Assembly: GCA_027080605.1 (NCBI GenBank)
Contig: JALWRO010000050.1
Coordinates: 9,684-29,257 of the forward strand
From: Campylobacterales bacterium
GTDB taxonomy: Bacteria > Campylobacterota > Campylobacteria > Campylobacterales > QNZT01
DNA length: 19,574 nt
Direction: 5' to 3'
This document shows positions 15,671 through 19,574 of the stretch, in pieces (the stretch's first letter is position 1; every line of letters begins with the position of its first letter). The notes under the pieces were generated by a model, which worked only from the letters and a program-made list of their open reading frames with translations, searched no databases and was not told where the DNA came from. A program made the position numbers and the translations under genes.

Positions 15671-16492
15671 ATGGTTACAATGAAAGATTTACTAGAGTGC
15701 GGTGTACACTTCGGACACCAGACAAGAAGATGGAATCCAAAGATGAAACCTTATATCTTTGGTGAGAGAAAAAATATCTATATCATCGATCTTCAAAAAA
15801 CACTGAGATACTTCAGATATACATACAACATCGTCAGAGATGCAGCAGCTGAAGGAAAAACAATCCTTTTCGTAGGTACAAAAAAACAGGCTACCAACGC
15901 AATCAAAGAGCATGCGGAAAGCTGCGGTATGCCGTATGTCAACCACAGATGGCTCGGCGGTATGCTGACCAACTTCCAGACCATCAAAAAATCAATCAAA
16001 AAACTCGACATCATCGAGAAAATGGAAGAAGAAGGTCAAATGGATCTTCTGACAAAAAAAGAGGCGTTGATGCTTCAGAGAAAAAAGCAGAAACTTTTAA
16101 ACTACCTCGGCGGTATCAGGGACATGAAAAAAGCACCGGATATGGTCTTTATTATCGATACAGTCAAAGAGAAAATCGCGGTCAATGAAGCGAACCACCT
16201 GCATATTCCGGTTGTAGCACCGATCGATACCAACTGTGATCCCGACGTAGTCGATTTCCCTATTCCGGGTAACGATGATGCGATCAGATCTATTCAGCTT
16301 TTCTGTAAAGAGATGGCAGAAGCGATCAACGAAGGTAAAGCACTGAGAGAACAGGATGCTGCGGAAGAAAATGTGACAGAAGAAACACCGGCGGCAACAG
16401 GTGATATCTCGGACGAAGAGAAAGAAGCTTTACTCGCAGAAGCAAAAGCAGAGGCTGAAGCTGAAGCGAAAAGTGAAGAAAAAGCAGAATAA
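15671..16492 (+). CDS. rpsB: 30S ribosomal protein S2
   Basis: S2 binds late to the 30S subunit and is needed for S1 attachment. The 273-aa protein starts MVTMKDLLECGVHFGHQTRRWNP, the universal S2 N-terminus. FVGTKKQA, HRWLGGMLTNF, PDMVFIIDT and the C-terminal DTNCDPD…PIPGNDDAIRSI also match. An acidic, Ala/Glu-rich tail (about 235-273) extends beyond the conserved core and is of low complexity. The ATG at 15671 has AAGGAG 6 bases upstream; ATG at 15680 is a less likely alternative, and upstream in-frame extension is not supported. It is followed by a hairpin and a terminator before tsf. Confidence 0.97.
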   Translation: MVTMKDLLECGVHFGHQTRRWNPKMKPYIFGERKNIYIIDLQKTLRYFRYTYNIVRDAAAEGKTILFVGTKKQATNAIKEHAESCGMPYVNHRWLGGMLTNFQTIKKSIKKLDIIEKMEEEGQMDLLTKKEALMLQRKKQKLLNYLGGIRDMKKAPDMVFIIDTVKEKIAVNEANHLHIPVVAPIDTNCDPDVVDFPIPGNDDAIRSIQLFCKEMAEAINEGKALREQDAAEENVTEETPAATGDISDEEKEALLAEAKAEAEAEAKSEEKAE

Positions 16493-16502
16493 TTTCATTT
16501 TG

Positions 16503-16529
16503 ATATACAGGCATCTTCTGCCTGTATAT
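16503..16529 (+). promoter_or_regulatory. Perfect 11-bp hairpin after rpsB
   Basis: ATATACAGGCA (16503-16513) pairs perfectly with 16519-16529 around a 5-base loop, starting 10 bases after the rpsB stop. There is no T-run after it, so it is not an intrinsic terminator by itself. It may protect the rpsB mRNA end or be a processing site. The true terminator candidate follows at 16541. Confidence 0.55.
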
Positions 16530-16540
16530 GTCACGCTATG

Positions 16541-16563
16541 AAGAGCCGAACTTCCGGCTTTTT
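16541..16563 (+). terminator. Rho-independent terminator or attenuator between rpsB and tsf
   Basis: AGCCG and CGGCT form a G/C-rich stem (extended by A-T and G·T pairs) around a 6-base loop, followed directly by five T (16559-16563). It lies between rpsB and tsf, so it could partially end rpsB transcripts and set the S2:EF-Ts ratio. The stem is short, so read-through is likely. No strong separate tsf promoter is visible in the 52 bases that follow. Confidence 0.6.
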
Positions 16564-16615
16564 ACACCACGTTCAACTACAAAAAAACGAAATAAAACAA
16601 AACAGGAGAAAATCA

Positions 16616-17680
16616 ATGGCAGTTACTGCAGCAATGGTAAAAGAGCTCAGAGAAAAAACCGGTGCCGGTATGATGGATTGTAAAAAAGCATTGGTTGAGA
16701 GCAATGGTAATATGGAAGACGCTATCGACTGGCTAAAGAAAAAAGGTCTCTCAAGCGCAGGTAAAAAATCTGACAGAATCGCGGCGGAAGGTACGGTAGC
16801 GGTAGAGATCGAACCCGATTTCAAAAAAGCGACTATGGCAGAAGTGAACGCGGAAACAGACTTCGTTGCGAAAAACGAACTTTTCCAAAACTTTGCAAAA
16901 AATACAGTCAAACATATTCATGATAATAAACCTGCCGATATCGAAGCACTCAACGCTTCCCAAATCGAAGGTCAGTCATTTGAAGAGTATGTCAAATCAA
17001 ACATCGCTACAATCGGCGAAAACATGGTTGTCAGAAGATTTGAGATTATCGAGACTGCGGACAATGAAGTTGTCAACGGTTATATCCATATGGGTGGTAA
17101 AATCGGCGTTCTGGTCAGTGCAAAATTTGACAAAGCAGAAAACAAAGAGGCAGTTACTGACTTTTTGAAACAACTTGCTATGCACATCGCGGCACTCAAA
17201 CCGCAAATCCTCAGCTATAAAGAGTTCGATGCGGATTTCGTGGCAAAAGAGACAGAAGGTATCGCAAAATCTATAGAAAAAGAAAATGAAGAGCTTAAAA
17301 GACTCGGTAAGCCTCTGAAAAACGTACCCGATTACATCTCCAAACTACAACTGACTGACGAAGTCATGAAAGAAGTAGAAGAGAAAATCAAAGAAGAACT
17401 CAAAGCAGAAGGGAAACCTGAGAAAATTTGGGATAGAATTCTTCCAGGCAAACTGGAAAGATATATTGCGGACAATACACTGCTCGATCAGCAAATGTGT
17501 CTGCTGGATCAATTCTACGCACTTGACGACAAAAAAACTGTCTCTCAGGTAGTAGAAGAGAAATCCAAAGCACTTGGTGACAACATTGAGATTACAAAAT
17601 TTGTCAGATATGAACTCGGTGAAGGTATCGAGAAAAAAGATGACGATTTTGCGGCTGAAGTAGCGGCACAGTTAGGCTAA
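16616..17680 (+). CDS. tsf: Elongation factor Ts
   Basis: EF-Ts is the nucleotide-exchange factor that regenerates EF-Tu·GTP in the cytosol. The 354-aa protein starts MAVTAAMVKELREKTGAGMMDCKKAL, the UBA-like N-terminal domain. It contains EVNAETDFVAKN, the EF-Tu-contacting core motif (TDFV), and a two-part dimerisation region. Length is in the range of Campylobacterota EF-Ts, which are longer than E. coli's 283 aa; the extra sequence lies around residues 225-290 and is charged and helical. The ATG at 16616 has AGGAG 9 bases upstream; the longer in-frame extension to 16538 overlaps the terminator and is rejected. The next gene begins 28 bases downstream with no terminator. Confidence 0.97.
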   Translation: MAVTAAMVKELREKTGAGMMDCKKALVESNGNMEDAIDWLKKKGLSSAGKKSDRIAAEGTVAVEIEPDFKKATMAEVNAETDFVAKNELFQNFAKNTVKHIHDNKPADIEALNASQIEGQSFEEYVKSNIATIGENMVVRRFEIIETADNEVVNGYIHMGGKIGVLVSAKFDKAENKEAVTDFLKQLAMHIAALKPQILSYKEFDADFVAKETEGIAKSIEKENEELKRLGKPLKNVPDYISKLQLTDEVMKEVEEKIKEELKAEGKPEKIWDRILPGKLERYIADNTLLDQQMCLLDQFYALDDKKTVSQVVEEKSKALGDNIEITKFVRYELGEGIEKKDDDFAAEVAAQLG

Positions 17681-17708
17681 CATAAAAAACAGAGGAGGTA
17701 TTTTGGAG

Positions 17709-18401
17709 ATGATTGAAACCATACCGAATACCTCTTCTACCGAAACACTCGAAACGACACTCCTTCGGGCAACCGACATTACCCACGCTTTTGATTATAC
17801 CCTTTTTGAAAATATCAATATCGCCATCCGTGAAAAAGAGTCTATCGCCATTTTAGGTGTCAGCGGCAGCGGAAAATCGACACTGTTACACATACTCTCC
17901 ACCCTCCTTCAACCAAACAAGGGAAAAGTCTATTACCGTGGTCTTGACATGTATGCCCAAAACGATAAAAAGCTCCTGGAAATCAGACGCAAAGAGATTG
18001 GTATTATTTTTCAATCACACTATCTGTTCAAAGGCTTTACGGCAAAAGAGAATCTGAAAATATCATTACTTATCGCCAGTAAGAAGATCAATCTCGACAT
18101 TATCAAAAAACTTAAAATCGAAGATACCCTTCCCAAAAATGTCTCCGTACTTTCAGGAGGACAGCAACAGCGTGTCTCCATTGCCCGGGTACTGGTCAAA
18201 CAGCCAAGAGTTATCTTCGCGGATGAACCGACAGGCAACCTTGACCGACAGACAGCCAATGATGTGATGGATGTTATGCTAGAATATACCCATGAAAGAA
18301 AAGGTGGACTTTTTATTGTTACCCACGATGAAAAAATCGCTTCACGCTGTAACACTGTCTATCGACTCAAAGAGAAAAGGCTTGTGCCGGTCATCTTGTA
18401 A
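17709..18401 (+). CDS. ABC transporter ATP-binding protein, LolD/MacB/FtsE type
   Basis: A 230-aa cytosolic ATPase with Walker A GVSGSGKST, Q-loop IIFQS, signature LSGGQQQR, Walker B VIFADEP with the D-loop TGNLD, and H-loop VTHD. FADEPTGNLD and the spacing are typical of the LolD/MacB/FtsE group, which works with extracytoplasmic-loop permeases in lipoprotein release, efflux or cell division. No permease lies next to it. The same tsf–ABC–fliR order is known to me from Campylobacter jejuni (Cj1181c–Cj1179c), so the position is conserved although the function is unsettled. ATG 17709 is chosen; a TTG at 17703 lies only 4 bases after the AGGAGG and is an alternative. It is probably co-transcribed with tsf and fliR. 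Confidence 0.92.
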   Translation: MIETIPNTSSTETLETTLLRATDITHAFDYTLFENINIAIREKESIAILGVSGSGKSTLLHILSTLLQPNKGKVYYRGLDMYAQNDKKLLEIRRKEIGIIFQSHYLFKGFTAKENLKISLLIASKKINLDIIKKLKIEDTLPKNVSVLSGGQQQRVSIARVLVKQPRVIFADEPTGNLDRQTANDVMDVMLEYTHERKGGLFIVTHDEKIASRCNTVYRLKEKRLVPVIL

Positions 18402-18410
18402 AGGGGTACA

Positions 18411-19175
18411 TTGCAACTCGCCGATCTTCTGACACAGGACAATGCAATCATCTTCTTCCTGCTCTTTTCACGCATCAGCGGTGTGATCGCTTTTTTCCCA
18501 TTTTTTTCACATATGTCCATCCCTGTACCGGTAAAAACAGCACTCGCTTTTTATCTGACAATCCTTTTTTTCCCTGTCACGACACTCAACCATGTTCCCT
18601 ATGACGTCGGCAATATCGCTTTTTATGTCATGAGTGAATTTATGCTGGGCTTTATCGCGGCACTGATTTTAAACTTTGTCTTTGCGGCACTGGGACTGGC
18701 AGGTAGTCAAATCTCTATGATTATGGGATTTTCGATGGCATCGGTAATGGATCCGACTACAGGCACCAACACCCCTATTATCGGGCAGATACTGACGCTG
18801 ATTGCCGTTTTGATCATACTCTCATTCAACGGGCACCACCTGATACTGCTCTTCTTGAGCGAAAGTATCCACCATATCCAGCTGGGAGGATTCTACCCGC
18901 AGGAGTTCATGTGGGATTACATCAACGCATCCGTACGCCATATGTTCATGATGGGTTTAATTATCTCTTTTCCGTTTATCGCACTCTCTATTTTATCCGA
19001 TGTCATATTTGGAATGCTCATGAAAACCATGCCGCAGTTCAACCTTCTGGTAATCGGCTTTCCGATCAAAATATTTCTCTCCATTATGGTGATGGTATCC
19101 GTACTGGCGGCAATGATGGGACTCTTCAAAGAAGATTTTTTAAGGGCTTTCGAATATCTGAAACACCTTATCTGA
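18411..19175 (+). CDS. fliR: Flagellar type III export gate protein FliR
   Basis: FliR, with FliP and FliQ, forms the core of the flagellar export gate in the inner membrane. The 254-aa protein starts MQLADLL and has about six hydrophobic segments. Characteristic motifs are FSRISGVIAFFPFF, VKTALAFYLTI, SEFMLGFIAALIL, the conserved MGFSMASVMDPTTGTNTPIIGQ and MKTMPQFNLLVIGFPIKI. Length is normal for the family. Translation appears to start at a TTG (18411), with AGGGG 4 bases before it; there is no nearer ATG that preserves the N-terminus. It begins 9 bases after the ATPase gene. Its 3' end overlaps the convergent PLD gene by 8 bases, with no terminator between them. Confidence 0.95.
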   Translation: MQLADLLTQDNAIIFFLLFSRISGVIAFFPFFSHMSIPVPVKTALAFYLTILFFPVTTLNHVPYDVGNIAFYVMSEFMLGFIAALILNFVFAALGLAGSQISMIMGFSMASVMDPTTGTNTPIIGQILTLIAVLIILSFNGHHLILLFLSESIHHIQLGGFYPQEFMWDYINASVRHMFMMGLIISFPFIALSILSDVIFGMLMKTMPQFNLLVIGFPIKIFLSIMVMVSVLAAMMGLFKEDFLRAFEYLKHLI

Positions 19176-19574
19176 AAGGCACACTACGCTGCTTCATAAT
19201 CTCAAAATATTTTTCAAACTGTTTTGCTTTGGCATAGTCGTTTTCCGCATAGAGTATTTCGTAGTTTTTGCCAAATGCCGAGTAGGTCCAGTTTGCCGAG
19301 CCGAATATCACACGGCGATGGTCAAACACAGCACTTTTCATGTGCATGATGCCATATCGATCCTGTCTTTTAATATACTTTCCTTTTAATTTATAAATAA
19401 ATATATTTTTATATTTAGCCAAAAAATAGAGCATACTTCTTCGTTTATCTTCACGCGAACTTTTCCGATCGAAGATAATTTCCACTCTGACACCCCTTTT
19501 TGCGGCAGCTTTTAATCTCTTTGCTATCTTTTTATGGGTAAAATTATAAATCATTATCCTGATAGATTTATGGG
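19168..19574 (-). CDS. Phospholipase D-family protein (single HKD seen); 5' end outside window
   Basis: On the minus strand the reading frame is open to the window end: upstream of the Met at 19554 it continues in frame (HKSIRI), so that Met is not the true start. The visible part is about 135 residues. It shows MIYNFT…IAKRLKAAAKRGVRVEIIFD, the helix-strand unit typical of the PLD superfamily. An HKD motif then follows, H-x-K-x4-D, with GSANWT downstream, and a C-terminal helix. With one HKD near the C-terminus it could be a Nuc-like dimeric nuclease or the second half of a two-HKD enzyme; the missing part decides this. Convergent with fliR. The substrate (DNA, lipid) cannot be told from here. 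Confidence 0.85.
   Translation of the reverse strand, partial: HKSIRIMIYNFTHKKIAKRLKAAAKRGVRVEIIFDRKSSREDKRRSMLYFLAKYKNIFIYKLKGKYIKRQDRYGIMHMKSAVFDHRRVIFGSANWTYSAFGKNYEILYAENDYAKAKQFEKYFEIMKQRSVPFR

Noticed and set aside
16538..16615. N-terminal extension of EF-Ts
   Set aside because: It covers the terminator hairpin, and the conserved MAVTAAMVKELR start at 16616 has its own AGGAG.
1..19574. CRISPR array, tRNA or rRNA genes
   Set aside because: I saw no regularly spaced direct repeats and no cloverleaf or rRNA-like conserved stretches; no search tool was available.

Overview
The window looks chromosomal and comes from a member of the Campylobacterota (Epsilonproteobacteria), probably a free-living Sulfurimonas/Sulfurovum-like organism. 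The grounds are the order rpsB–tsf–LolD-type ATPase–fliR, which I recall from Campylobacter jejuni, a stand-alone FlhB C-terminal paralogue (FlhX type), and extended -10 promoters without clear -35 boxes. No taxonomic search was possible.

Layout. (1) 1-1633, minus strand: the 5' part of mnmG (tRNA wobble modification). (2) 1634-1962: a divergent intergenic region with a 177-bp nested palindrome and closely spaced opposing extended -10 promoters. (3) 1963-3583, plus strand: the tightly overlapping unit ribE–pgeF–flhX. (4) 3587-5392, minus strand: a membrane GGDEF-EAL protein with a degenerate GGDEF motif and an intact-looking EAL site, predicted to degrade c-di-GMP. (5) 5571-14064, plus strand: a six-gene operon read as an exopolysaccharide synthesis and secretion system. 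It encodes a TPR/outer-membrane barrel protein, a BcsE-like cytosolic protein with a degenerate receiver plus a degenerate GGDEF that keeps an RxxD I-site, a PgaC/NodC-type GT2 synthase, a 70-aa one-helix protein, a membrane-anchored CE4 polysaccharide deacetylase, and a secreted GH8 glycanase. (6) 14061-15191, minus strand: a HupE/UreJ-type membrane protein with an EF-hand-like loop, convergent with the GH8 gene. (7) 15252-15670: a 268-bp, almost fully base-paired nested palindrome, then the rpsB leader. (8) 15671-19175, plus strand: rpsB, a hairpin and terminator, tsf, a LolD-like ATPase, fliR. (9) 19168-19574, minus strand: a PLD-family protein whose 5' end lies outside the window.

How the parts may work together (inference): the divergent EAL protein would lower c-di-GMP, and the BcsE-like protein would sense it through its I-site. 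The GT2 and the small membrane protein would polymerise a beta-linked sugar, probably an N-acetylhexosamine. The CE4 enzyme would deacetylate it in the periplasm, the TPR-barrel protein would export it, and the GH8 enzyme would trim it. The GH8 has Asn where cellulase-type members have the base Asp, which fits a chitosanase-like specificity for a partly deacetylated polymer. The combination mixes parts of the Pga, Pel and Bcs systems and matches none of them gene for gene.

The second notable item is the 268-bp element upstream of rpsB. A 33-bp outer stem directly abuts two internal hairpins, most of the imperfect pairs in the main stems are G·U on the plus strand, and one hairpin ends in a cUACGg tetraloop. 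This points to a structured RNA or to a mobile palindromic element.
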